A DNA stretch of 64,000 nt from Acidisarcina sp. (GTDB taxonomy: Bacteria; Acidobacteriota; Terriglobia; Terriglobales; Acidobacteriaceae). Location of the stretch: assembly GCA_035539175.1 (NCBI GenBank), contig DATLIY010000008.1:186001-250000 (forward strand), in the 5' to 3' direction. Under the pieces are notes generated by a model. It was not told the DNA's origin. It saw nothing but the letters and a program-made list of their open reading frames with translations, and did not search any database. A program made the translations under genes and the position numbers. Each line of letters opens with the position of its first letter. The first letter of the stretch is position 1. Positions 51,688 through 59,921 of the stretch are shown here, one piece after another.

Positions 51688-52972
51688 AGCGCGATGGCTA
51701 TGCCTGATTTTGTTCTGCGCCGGCGTGTGTTCCGCGCAGGTCGTCCCGCCGATTGAGATCCAGGATCCTCAGTTGCAGATTCTGCAGCGACAGAACATGG
51801 GAAGTCTCAAGCTGGTGGGCCAGGAGATTCTCGCTCACCGCTTCGATTTTCCTTTTTATCTAAGCCGGAAGCTGGATATAGATGAGCCGTTGCAACTGCG
51901 GACAGCCCAGAGTTCGATCCGCTTCGATCGATATGATAACCAGGTTGTCCTGGCTATCTCCGGAAACTACTTCGCCGCCTACTCTCCAAAATTCGACGTG
52001 GAACAGCGCGCGAAGGATACTCTGCTCGAGGTGGTCTTACCCATTCTGAAGATCGCCGTCGCACACTTCGGAGAAAACTCCGCCGTGCAGGGTTACGCGG
52101 TTGAAGTCTCTCACCACATCGTACGGAAGACCATTGGCCTTACGATGGAGCGCCCGGAAAACATGATGACTTACCTCCCGCAACGTACCGCAATCGCCTT
52201 GGTAAAGGCGAAGAGCGAAGGCGAGCAGGAGGCTGCCATGCTGAATGCGCAGGTATTCCTCAATGCCGAGCCATTGAGCATCTGGCTGAGTGAAGGAGGG
52301 ACTCGAACCGCAACCGCAGCCCGCCACAAGCAGGCCCCCATTGTGCAGGAAGCTCCACTGGCACAGACCGAAGCAGCTCTTGTGCAAGCGGTGAATCCTT
52401 CTGTCGCAGCAATCAACCCTGTACCCGCTGCAATGACAGCACCGAAGCGCGAGGATAGTCCGGTAATTCCGCGAGATACATCGAAGCAGGCGCTCGCTGC
52501 TCTGCAGACCTCGAATGCGGATTTGATCAGCCGCATGACGAAGGACCTCAACGCGCAGGCCCACTTTGTCTCCTATGCGCCGCCTGCGTTTGTCGCCTTT
52601 CGTCAAGGCAGCTATCTTGAGCTTTCTGTGAATACTTCCCTGCCCGCAACTGCGGCTGGTTCGCACTATAAGTTGGCCGCTCTGGCCTTTGATGATCACA
52701 TCGCTCATCTGATTCGTCCTCTGCTTGGCTACTTCAAGGGCGAACAGGAATTTGACGGAATCGGCATCAGTACGACAGTTCACATAGAAGGAAGCAAAGG
52801 ATCTGCATCAACAGACTCCGAAGCGGTCGAATTCTTTTTTCCGTTTCGTGCGTTGCACTGCTATGAAAGCTACGACTGCACGGGGCAGCAGTTGATCGAT
52901 GCAGGATCGGTGCTCATCAACGGCGAGCGCGTTGGAGTGGATCTGCAAAGCGCCGAGGCCACGCCTCGTTAG
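51674..52972 (+). CDS. Exported protein of unknown function in the electron-transfer cluster
   Basis: A 432-residue protein with a signal peptide (KARWLCLILFCAGVCSA, cleavage before QVV). I do not recognise a family. The N-terminal half (SLKLVGQEILAHRFDFPFYL through VLPILKIAVAHFGENSAVQG) and the C-terminal part (LDAHIAHLIRPLLGY-like segment and STTVHIEG) are predicted mixed alpha/beta; a Pro/Ala-rich linker (about residues 235-290) lies between. There is no CxxCH. It starts inside the end of the cytochrome lipoprotein gene (14-base overlap), so it belongs to the operon. A role in assembly, stabilisation or anchoring of the complex is possible but not shown. Confidence 0.7.
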   Translation: MRKNKARWLCLILFCAGVCSAQVVPPIEIQDPQLQILQRQNMGSLKLVGQEILAHRFDFPFYLSRKLDIDEPLQLRTAQSSIRFDRYDNQVVLAISGNYFAAYSPKFDVEQRAKDTLLEVVLPILKIAVAHFGENSAVQGYAVEVSHHIVRKTIGLTMERPENMMTYLPQRTAIALVKAKSEGEQEAAMLNAQVFLNAEPLSIWLSEGGTRTATAARHKQAPIVQEAPLAQTEAALVQAVNPSVAAINPVPAAMTAPKREDSPVIPRDTSKQALAALQTSNADLISRMTKDLNAQAHFVSYAPPAFVAFRQGSYLELSVNTSLPATAAGSHYKLAALAFDDHIAHLIRPLLGYFKGEQEFDGIGISTTVHIEGSKGSASTDSEAVEFFFPFRALHCYESYDCTGQQLIDAGSVLINGERVGVDLQSAEATPR

Positions 52973-54177
52973 GGTTGCTTCGCTTTTTCCCGGAGCTTGA
53001 TGACCTCCTCCGTATGTTGTGCAGCGTCCGCCTGGGCCTTATCCTGCAGTGCAGTATAAATTTTCAACTCCGCATTGGCCTCCGCCGTCTTGCCCGTAGC
53101 ACGTAAGGCTTGCGCTAGAGAGAAATGAAGCCCAGGATCTGCAGGGTTCGCCTTAATTCCCTCTTGCAGATATGGCAATGCCTCATCCGCGCGCCGGAGC
53201 TTGAGCAGAATTTGTCCGCGATCCAGACGAGCCTCTGGCAGATCGGGACACACAGCGAGAGACTTATCAACCTCTGCGAGCGCCTCGTCAAACTGACTCT
53301 TCTGCTTCAGAATATTTCCTAATTTCCACTGTGCCATGCAGTGACGTGAATTATTCGCCAGTTCGGCCCGGAATTGGTCCCGGGCCTCGTCCCAGCGCGA
53401 GAGGCTCCAATACATATCGCCAAGCTTGTAATGAAGCCCGGCTTCCGAAGGCGCCATGCCGATCGCTTTCTGGTATTCGACCTCGGCTCCCTCATAGTTC
53501 TTCATTTCTTCCATCAGTTCGGCAGAGGTCACGTGTACCCATATTGAATTCGGATCCAGCGAATTCATCTTTGACAACGCTTGTTGGCCCAGTCGCGTAT
53601 AAATCTTGGCGAGGAGATACCACATTCGCGAATTGTCCGGATGGCTGCGTGTCACGTCCTGTAACTGAACCGCTGCGGCTTCGAAGTCGCCGAGTTTTGT
53701 AAGGTCATCCACCAAGAGCATGTGCAGGTCAACGTCTGCATTGTTTTCTCGAACCGCTGCCTCCAACCTTGGACGCGCGTCGGCATAGCGATTCTGATTG
53801 AACAACGCCATTCCAAGCAACGCAGAAGCGGAGTGCATATTGGGATTGATCTTGAGCCCTTGAGTTAGCACCTCGGTTGCTTTCGCGTATTCGCCTTTCT
53901 GAACGTACAAGGCGCCCAGGTTGTTGTAGGCCGCAGCAAGCTTTGGCTGGAGCTTAAGAATCTCTTCGTAGAGAGAAATCGCCGATGCATAATCGCCCTG
54001 GAGCTTCGCATTGCTCGCCTGCTGATAGAGTTGCTGCACACGCGCATCCGTACTGGATGTTTTTGTCTGCGCCAGTGGAGATGTCTCCAGGAATATAAGC
54101 AGCATGCCGATCACAATTGAAGCGATCCATCCTCTACCCGGAATGCGGTTCCTGCGATGGCCCTGATAACTACTCAT
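52969..54177 (-). CDS. TPR-repeat protein
   Basis: A 402-residue protein with an N-terminal membrane anchor or signal (GWIASIVIGMLLIFLETSPLA) and about nine tetratricopeptide repeats. Clear units include AAAYNNLGALYVQKGEYAKA, AEVLTQGLKINPNMHSAS-like and GDMYWSLSRWDEARDQF. TPR proteins mediate protein-protein contacts; the periplasmic location suits scaffolding. It lies after the CRTAC1 gene on the same strand with a 32-base gap, and converges on the electron-transfer operon with a 4-base stop overlap. This TPR plus CRTAC1 pairing is common in Acidobacteria and Planctomycetes, but its role is unknown. Confidence 0.88.
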   Translation of the reverse strand: MSSYQGHRRNRIPGRGWIASIVIGMLLIFLETSPLAQTKTSSTDARVQQLYQQASNAKLQGDYASAISLYEEILKLQPKLAAAYNNLGALYVQKGEYAKATEVLTQGLKINPNMHSASALLGMALFNQNRYADARPRLEAAVRENNADVDLHMLLVDDLTKLGDFEAAAVQLQDVTRSHPDNSRMWYLLAKIYTRLGQQALSKMNSLDPNSIWVHVTSAELMEEMKNYEGAEVEYQKAIGMAPSEAGLHYKLGDMYWSLSRWDEARDQFRAELANNSRHCMAQWKLGNILKQKSQFDEALAEVDKSLAVCPDLPEARLDRGQILLKLRRADEALPYLQEGIKANPADPGLHFSLAQALRATGKTAEANAELKIYTALQDKAQADAAQHTEEVIKLREKAKQP

Positions 54178-54209
54178 CGGTAGAAGCTCCCTTCTGCGTG
54201 CAACGAGGC

Positions 54210-55940
54210 TTATCTCCCCGACTCCTCGATTTTCACATATTTATTAATGGGAACGTCATGAATCAACTGGATCTTGCCACTCGGCCAGGTGATCTCAACG
54301 TCGTCGATTTTGGTACACGTGCCCAGCCCAAAATGGACTCGAGAATCGTTGTGAGACATGTAGCCGTCGCCATTCGTAATGTAGCTGAATTGTGTTTTTC
54401 CGCAGCTTTTGAGACGAATTGCAGAACCAATGGCGTCCCGGTTGCTGACCGTCCCGCGGAGTTGTAGACCGACCCATGAATTTTCGGCGAGGGTGCGGTT
54501 TTGCAGAAGAACAGGTTGGCCAACAATGGGAACGATGACGATATCCATCCTGCCATCATTATCAAAGTCACCAAGCGCCGCGCCGCGATAGGAATTATTT
54601 GGCACTTCGGGATAGCGATAGATGGGTGCATATCGTGTCTGCTGACGGAAAATCACAAAGGGTTGGTTGTATTGCGGCGACGTCGGATAGACATGGCCAT
54701 TCGCTGTCCAGAGGTATGTTCCCGTGCTGTTATCAAAGTCGGCGAAGCCGCACGCCCAGCCGAGATACGGCATCGACTCCGTCGCGAGCCCGCTCATAGG
54801 GGAGACATCTTCATACATGCCACTCTTGTCAGGTTTGAATATAGGGAAATAGTCTTGATGAAATGCGGTGGTGACGACGCTGGACTTTCCATCGCTGTCG
54901 TAGTCGCCAATCGCCACGCCCATATTGGACTGGGCTCTTCCGTCGTTGTTATAAGCAACACCTAAATCGGCCGCTGAATTTTTCAGCGTACCGTCTCCTT
55001 GATTGAGAAAAAGAAAGTTTGGATCCGAGTCGTTCGATACAAACAGGTCAATCTTTCCGTCGTGGTTGAAGTCATTGAAGACAGCCGTAAAGCTGTGCGA
55101 TGGCCTGACCTTGTCGACGCCAACCTGCTTCGTCTGGTCCGTGTAGGTTCCGTTACCGTTGTTATGGTAGAAGACGCCATGCCCTCCTTTTATTCCCATG
55201 GGTCCGCAAAACGCAGGTTTACCCTGAAAGCTGCAAACCGGGGCTGGCTCATCGAGCGGGAATGAATCGAGGTCGATATAGCTTGCGATGTAAAGATCGA
55301 GATTGCCATCTCCATCCACATCTCCAAAAGCACTTCCCGTATGCCACGCGAATTTCTGGCTTAGGCCCGCGGCTCTTCCTACTTCAGTAAACGTACCATT
55401 CCCATTATTTTTGTAGAGAAGATCGACGCCGATGTTCGTGATCAGGATATCCGTGTAGCCATCATTGTTGAAATCAACGGCATTCGCGCCGGTTCCCCAA
55501 TATGGATTCGAAAGACCTGCTTTCTTCGTTACGTCTTCAAAGTGGCCATTCCCGAGATTATGAAACAGATAAACGCCCTGGCTTGTCGGTGTAGGAATAC
55601 GGCCCGAGGCAGAAACACGAAGGTCATCCATTCCCGAACCGTTGACTATTAGTAGGTCCATCAGGCCGTCGTTGTCATAATCGAGCCACGCCGCTCCACT
55701 CCCATTAGCTTCGGGAATCCACTTCTTCTCCAGGCTACCGCAACGCATCTCGGCACGGATACCGGCAGCGGCTGTAACGTCCTCAAACTTAAGAGGCTTT
55801 TGCATGACCTGGCCGAAAAGAAGTGCTGGGAGAAGTGCTTGAGCCGCGACCGCGATGGACAGGCATCTTCGCAGTGCTTTCGCACGATATTGCCCAGCGG
55901 GCGCTGCCAAATATTTTAGAAAGAAGTCGATCACGCCCAT
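54210..55940 (-). CDS. CRTAC1/ASPIC-UnbV family FG-GAP protein
   Basis: A 576-residue exported protein with a signal region (LSIAVAAQALLPALLFGQ). The body is a seven-bladed beta-propeller with repeated calcium-binding FG-GAP/VCBS loops: DYDNDGLMDLL, DFNNDGYTDIL, DVDGDGNLDLY, DFNHDGKIDLF, DYDSDGKSSV, DFDNDGRMDIV. The C-terminus (WVGLQLRGTVSNRDAIGSAI) is the ASPIC/UnbV domain. The family is found outside cells in many bacteria and its function is not established; binding of sugars or surface proteins is often assumed. The TonB-dependent receptor gene lies upstream on the same strand, but a strong terminator separates the two. Confidence 0.93.
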   Translation of the reverse strand: MGVIDFFLKYLAAPAGQYRAKALRRCLSIAVAAQALLPALLFGQVMQKPLKFEDVTAAAGIRAEMRCGSLEKKWIPEANGSGAAWLDYDNDGLMDLLIVNGSGMDDLRVSASGRIPTPTSQGVYLFHNLGNGHFEDVTKKAGLSNPYWGTGANAVDFNNDGYTDILITNIGVDLLYKNNGNGTFTEVGRAAGLSQKFAWHTGSAFGDVDGDGNLDLYIASYIDLDSFPLDEPAPVCSFQGKPAFCGPMGIKGGHGVFYHNNGNGTYTDQTKQVGVDKVRPSHSFTAVFNDFNHDGKIDLFVSNDSDPNFLFLNQGDGTLKNSAADLGVAYNNDGRAQSNMGVAIGDYDSDGKSSVVTTAFHQDYFPIFKPDKSGMYEDVSPMSGLATESMPYLGWACGFADFDNSTGTYLWTANGHVYPTSPQYNQPFVIFRQQTRYAPIYRYPEVPNNSYRGAALGDFDNDGRMDIVIVPIVGQPVLLQNRTLAENSWVGLQLRGTVSNRDAIGSAIRLKSCGKTQFSYITNGDGYMSHNDSRVHFGLGTCTKIDDVEITWPSGKIQLIHDVPINKYVKIEESGR

Positions 55941-56011
55941 GGGACATACCTTGATAGGTGGCTACGTCTTATCTAGCTCGTCTGAGGCTGGGAATCCAAT
56001 CGAGCGGCCTG

Positions 56012-56069
56012 ATTACAAAGAAAAGCCGAACGAGCACTATGCATACAACTAGCATAGGCTCGTTCGGCT
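56012..56069 (-). terminator. Rho-independent terminator after the TonB receptor gene
   Basis: A perfect 12-bp stem AGCCGAACGAGC / GCTCGTTCGGCT extends inward, after one bulged A, through CTATGC / GCATAG. On the minus strand the stem is followed by TTTTCTTTG, a T-rich tail. Confidence 0.92.
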
Positions 56070-56084
56070 GTGAGTGGTAATGGT

Positions 56085-59000
56085 TTAGAAGTTCAACTTG
56101 AACTGCGCCATACCTCGTCGTTCCGTGTTGGCCATGTTCTTTATATCCGTGCCGAAGTTTGCATCCGTTATGGTTGTATCCGGCCCGCCATGGATCACAC
56201 GATTTAGAACGTTAAAGTAAGTCATCCTCAGTTCCAGGTTGGTCTTCTCGCCAAAGAAGAACTTTTTGGCGACAGCTACATCTTCATTGAAGCCCCAAGG
56301 GGTACGAAGCGACGGAATCTCGCGCGGCGAGTTTCCGAGAGCATAGTTACCTGGATCCTGGAATGCGGCTGGATTGAGAACGAGTGTACCTGCATCAAGA
56401 TTGTGATAGCCAAAGAACTGCTTGACGCCGGGGATGATATTTGCGCGATTTCCGCCACTCATCAGAGGATCTGAACTGGCACCGATCTGCATCGGTGTTC
56501 CTGAGTGGTAGGCAATCGTGGGACTGATCTGCCAGCCGCCCAGGACCTGACCGGCAACATTTTTCGTGTTCAGGAAGTGCTTCCCTGGACCGATCGGCAG
56601 TTCATAGGTACCAGCCAGCTTGAAGATGTGTGTCTGGTCGTTGTTGTCGACCGTCCACTCTGGAGACTGGTTGGCCTTATCGAGCGGCCGGGCCACGAAG
56701 GTAGTAAAGCCCGAGTTCGTGTTCGACATCATTCGGGAGAGGTTGTAACTGACAAGAGCGCTCAACCCGTTGCTGAAGCGGCGATCCAGTTCGATCTGCA
56801 TTGCGTTGTATCTGGATGCACCACTGTAATCGAAATCGTTCGTGATGTTTCCAAATTGCGGGTAAGGACGCAGCGCCTGCCGAACGGTAGCATTGTCGCC
56901 CCACAGGTTTGAAAAGCCTATAAACGGCTCCGACAATCCAGCAGCCTTCGCATCTGGAGAGTTAATACTCTCAGTCAAAAGGCTTCCCAGCGAGAGATAT
57001 TTCGAAGCCAGTTGGTTATAGGGGTTCATCTGACCGGAAAGATGAACACCACGGTTGGTGACGTACGCCACGTTCAAAAATAGGTTATGCGGAAGTTCGC
57101 GCTGCAAGCCTACGTTGAAGGCAAGCAGATATGGTGAACGTGTGCAGTTTTTGCAAAACGCATAAGCGTCCGTGCCATTTGCGATGTCGGCTGTAAATGT
57201 CTTGGCCGTAGGATAAGCCAGCACGTTGCCATCCCAGTTTCCATAGGTTGCCTTAGTGCTGCCTGAGCTGGGATCGGAAATGACGCCATTCAACAGGTTC
57301 CCGTAGTTCACGGCAACTTTGTTGGTTCCATACTCGTAACTTCCGCCATCCAGGTAGTTCTGTGAGAAGCCAGCGTTCAGCACCATCTTGTCGTTGATTT
57401 TGTAATCAAATCCAAGACGTGGGCTGAAGTGCGTCCATGTCGTATCGGCATGGTTCCAACCGACACAATTCGGGCATGTTCCCAGGCGGGAAGCAGCACC
57501 GGCAAGGTGACCCAAAGGATTCGGAACGGTTGGGTCGAAGAAGACAACGTTGTTGTTGTTTTCGGTAAAGGGCCGCATGATATCCCAGCGCACGCCCACA
57601 TTGATGGTCAGTTTTGGATTGAGCTTGACCGCGTCCTGGATGTAAGGGGACACGTCCAGGTTGCGCAGGCGAAGTTCCGTGGTAATCGCACGATAGCGAT
57701 GGTCCACCTGGCCGAGGAGGAAACTGGCAAATGAGCTTCCAGAAACGGGAGCATTTTGTTGACCAAAGGTGCTCGGGTCCTTGGTCGTATTTGCACTGAA
57801 CCACAGTTTGCCCAGGCAGCTGCGGCATTCGCCATCGTCCTGGTAGGTGCGGCGGAATTCCCAGCCAATGTTGAAGGTATGACGGCCTCTGGTCCAAAGC
57901 CAGTTATTCGCAAAAGAGAGGCCGAGCTTACGATTGGTCGAAGTGGTTTCGCCATTATCACCGGCTGCGCCAATATCGCCTATGTCGTAAGACCCGTCGC
58001 CGAAGTTGAATGCCGGCATCTGCCCATCCGAGGCAACTAATCCCGAGAAATTTCCCTTCGGTGCGATGTTCTGCTCATTGTTCAGTTCGCCCATCCAGCC
58101 GGCACCGGCAGTCATCACTAGGTTCGGCGAAATTGCGTATGAGTAGTTCAGGAAGAAGCCCGTACCAAGTTGCGGCTGGTACTTCTCTCCAACCAGGGGA
58201 TTCGTAGGAGCAAGTTGATTCTGATGGTAGTAAGAGGTGTACTTGTTTCTCCATTCGCTGTAGTGAATGGTCTGCCGGTTCGTAAGGGTCTGATCGATCG
58301 TGAACCCGAATTGATATTGCCGATTGGGGCTAACTCCGGCCTGGGAGTGCAGGTTGTTTGTGAAGGCTGCAACGCCAGTGGCTTGGATGTCCGGATTCGG
58401 GAAGTACTGCAGCAGCGAAGCGGAGTTCTTGCTGAAGCATGCCGTCGGAATCACGTTGTTGACAAATGGAGTTCCAGGCCGATTTCCGTTAGCCGTGCAA
58501 TTCGAATTGCTCGGATTGAAGATCGGTATGACTTTACCGTTCTGATCGATGAAATTGCTGAAATCACCAGCCTTCATCGCCGTGGTTGGCACCGTCATGG
58601 TGCCGCCAGCACCTTGATTTAGCCGATCCCATTCCGTGGTGAAGAAGAAGAATGTCTTGTCTCTGCCATTGTAGACTTTGGGGATCCGAACCGGGCCACC
58701 CACCGAGAAACCGTAGTTGTGTTCCTTATCGACAGGAACTGTTGCATTGTAGGGGCCCTTTGCATCGAACATGTCGTTGCGCAGGATCTCAAATGCATCG
58801 CCATGGAGATCGTTGGTGCCAGTAGCGAAGCGATAGTTCACGCCGCCGGCGGCGAGTCCATACTGCGCCGAGAAGGTATCACGGACCACACTGAATTCGG
58901 ACACCATTTCGAAAGGAGGATTGAGGATTGTCTGGTAGCCCTGGGTTTCAGATTGGGCAACCGGCACGCCGTTGAACAAAATTTCGTTCTGGAAATCCAC

Positions 59001-59597
59001 GCCGCCGTTAATGCGGTGGCTGAAGGTATCTCCTGTTACTCCCGGCGCCAGGAAGATGAAGGCGTCGATCTGACGGCCGCGGCCACCACTGATGATGTTC
59101 GGCAATGCCTGCTCAAGAACAGGTTCCAGGGTAGTTGCCTGAGTAGGTGCTTCAGTGTTGAGCGAGATCAGGTTCGATTGCACTACCACCTGCTCATTGA
59201 CCTGACCGGGATTGAGAGTGGCGTCTGCGTTTGAAACACGACTGGCTTCGACTCGCACACCCTGCTTGATCGAGGTCTGGAAGTTGGGCGCTGAGATCTT
59301 GACAGTGTAGGAGCCCGGATTCAAGTCACTCAGGTTGAAGGTGCCAGCTGCGCTGGTTGTTGTCGACTTCTCCACGTTGGTGTCAACGTTCGTCACCGTA
59401 ACATTTGCTCCCGGAAGCGCTGCTCCAGAAGAATCGGTAACGGTACCGGATATGCCGCTCAGCGCCTGAGCACTCAGACGTGAGGGCATCGCAAGAAAGA
59501 TGAGGGAACAAGTAAATACGACGAGTGCAAATCCAGAGACCAAAAGTCTGCAAGATTTGTACCGACGGTGTGGCTCGAATTGACGCCCGTTATCCAT
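56085..59597 (-). CDS. Oar-like TonB-dependent receptor with N-terminal carboxypeptidase-regulatory domain
   Basis: A 1,170-residue outer-membrane receptor of the acidobacterial Oar-like type. After the signal peptide (LLVSGFALVVFTCSLIFLAM) comes a transthyretin-like domain (SGISGTVTDSSGAALPGANV, then GSYTVKISAPNFQT), a plug with RGRQIDAFIFLAPGVTG, and a 22-strand-type barrel ending RRGMAQFKLNF with a terminal Phe. These receptors import oligosaccharides or other large solutes with energy from TonB. The start at 59597 is chosen because GGAG lies seven bases upstream; in-frame GTG 59633 and ATG 59621 have weaker context. It is divergent from a mannosidase gene across a gap with a LacI-type palindrome. 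Confidence 0.95.
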   Translation of the reverse strand: MDNGRQFEPHRRYKSCRLLVSGFALVVFTCSLIFLAMPSRLSAQALSGISGTVTDSSGAALPGANVTVTNVDTNVEKSTTTSAAGTFNLSDLNPGSYTVKISAPNFQTSIKQGVRVEASRVSNADATLNPGQVNEQVVVQSNLISLNTEAPTQATTLEPVLEQALPNIISGGRGRQIDAFIFLAPGVTGDTFSHRINGGVDFQNEILFNGVPVAQSETQGYQTILNPPFEMVSEFSVVRDTFSAQYGLAAGGVNYRFATGTNDLHGDAFEILRNDMFDAKGPYNATVPVDKEHNYGFSVGGPVRIPKVYNGRDKTFFFFTTEWDRLNQGAGGTMTVPTTAMKAGDFSNFIDQNGKVIPIFNPSNSNCTANGNRPGTPFVNNVIPTACFSKNSASLLQYFPNPDIQATGVAAFTNNLHSQAGVSPNRQYQFGFTIDQTLTNRQTIHYSEWRNKYTSYYHQNQLAPTNPLVGEKYQPQLGTGFFLNYSYAISPNLVMTAGAGWMGELNNEQNIAPKGNFSGLVASDGQMPAFNFGDGSYDIGDIGAAGDNGETTSTNRKLGLSFANNWLWTRGRHTFNIGWEFRRTYQDDGECRSCLGKLWFSANTTKDPSTFGQQNAPVSGSSFASFLLGQVDHRYRAITTELRLRNLDVSPYIQDAVKLNPKLTINVGVRWDIMRPFTENNNNVVFFDPTVPNPLGHLAGAASRLGTCPNCVGWNHADTTWTHFSPRLGFDYKINDKMVLNAGFSQNYLDGGSYEYGTNKVAVNYGNLLNGVISDPSSGSTKATYGNWDGNVLAYPTAKTFTADIANGTDAYAFCKNCTRSPYLLAFNVGLQRELPHNLFLNVAYVTNRGVHLSGQMNPYNQLASKYLSLGSLLTESINSPDAKAAGLSEPFIGFSNLWGDNATVRQALRPYPQFGNITNDFDYSGASRYNAMQIELDRRFSNGLSALVSYNLSRMMSNTNSGFTTFVARPLDKANQSPEWTVDNNDQTHIFKLAGTYELPIGPGKHFLNTKNVAGQVLGGWQISPTIAYHSGTPMQIGASSDPLMSGGNRANIIPGVKQFFGYHNLDAGTLVLNPAAFQDPGNYALGNSPREIPSLRTPWGFNEDVAVAKKFFFGEKTNLELRMTYFNVLNRVIHGGPDTTITDANFGTDIKNMANTERRGMAQFKLNF

Positions 59598-59921
59598 ATG
59601 TTGGCTCCAAAAAAACTTCATTTGTTTCTGCACGAGGTTCCTGTTGCTCTCTAGTTAAGGCTTGTCCGATCTACGTCAGTACTGGTATGGTTTTCCCCGG
59701 CGATGGTCACGATATCACTTATGGCAACGTTTCCACAAGAAGATATTCAAAGAGCGCGTTCAGGGGCTTTTTCAAGCTCCCGGGAACCCGGGCAGAGAGC
59801 AGTAGAGCCCATCGATTTCCAAGTGCTTCTGAAGCGCGATGTGACAGCAAACACATTTGTTTAGGCCTCGCAAACGTATCGTCACGCAGTATGCATGAGC
59901 AGGACTGGGAGAGCATCGAAG
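59598..59921. other. Divergent promoter region between TonB receptor and mannosidase genes
   Basis: 324 bases without a convincing gene, holding promoters for both directions. A LacI-like near-palindrome is at 59722-59735 (separate entry). No RNA gene was recognised. Confidence 0.6.
59722..59735. promoter_or_regulatory. LacI-family-type operator candidate
   Basis: TGGCAACGTTTCCA is one base pair from the symmetric TGGAAACGTTTCCA typical of LacI/GalR regulators with a central CG. Its location between the divergent uptake receptor and glycosidase genes suits sugar-responsive control. Confidence 0.5.
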
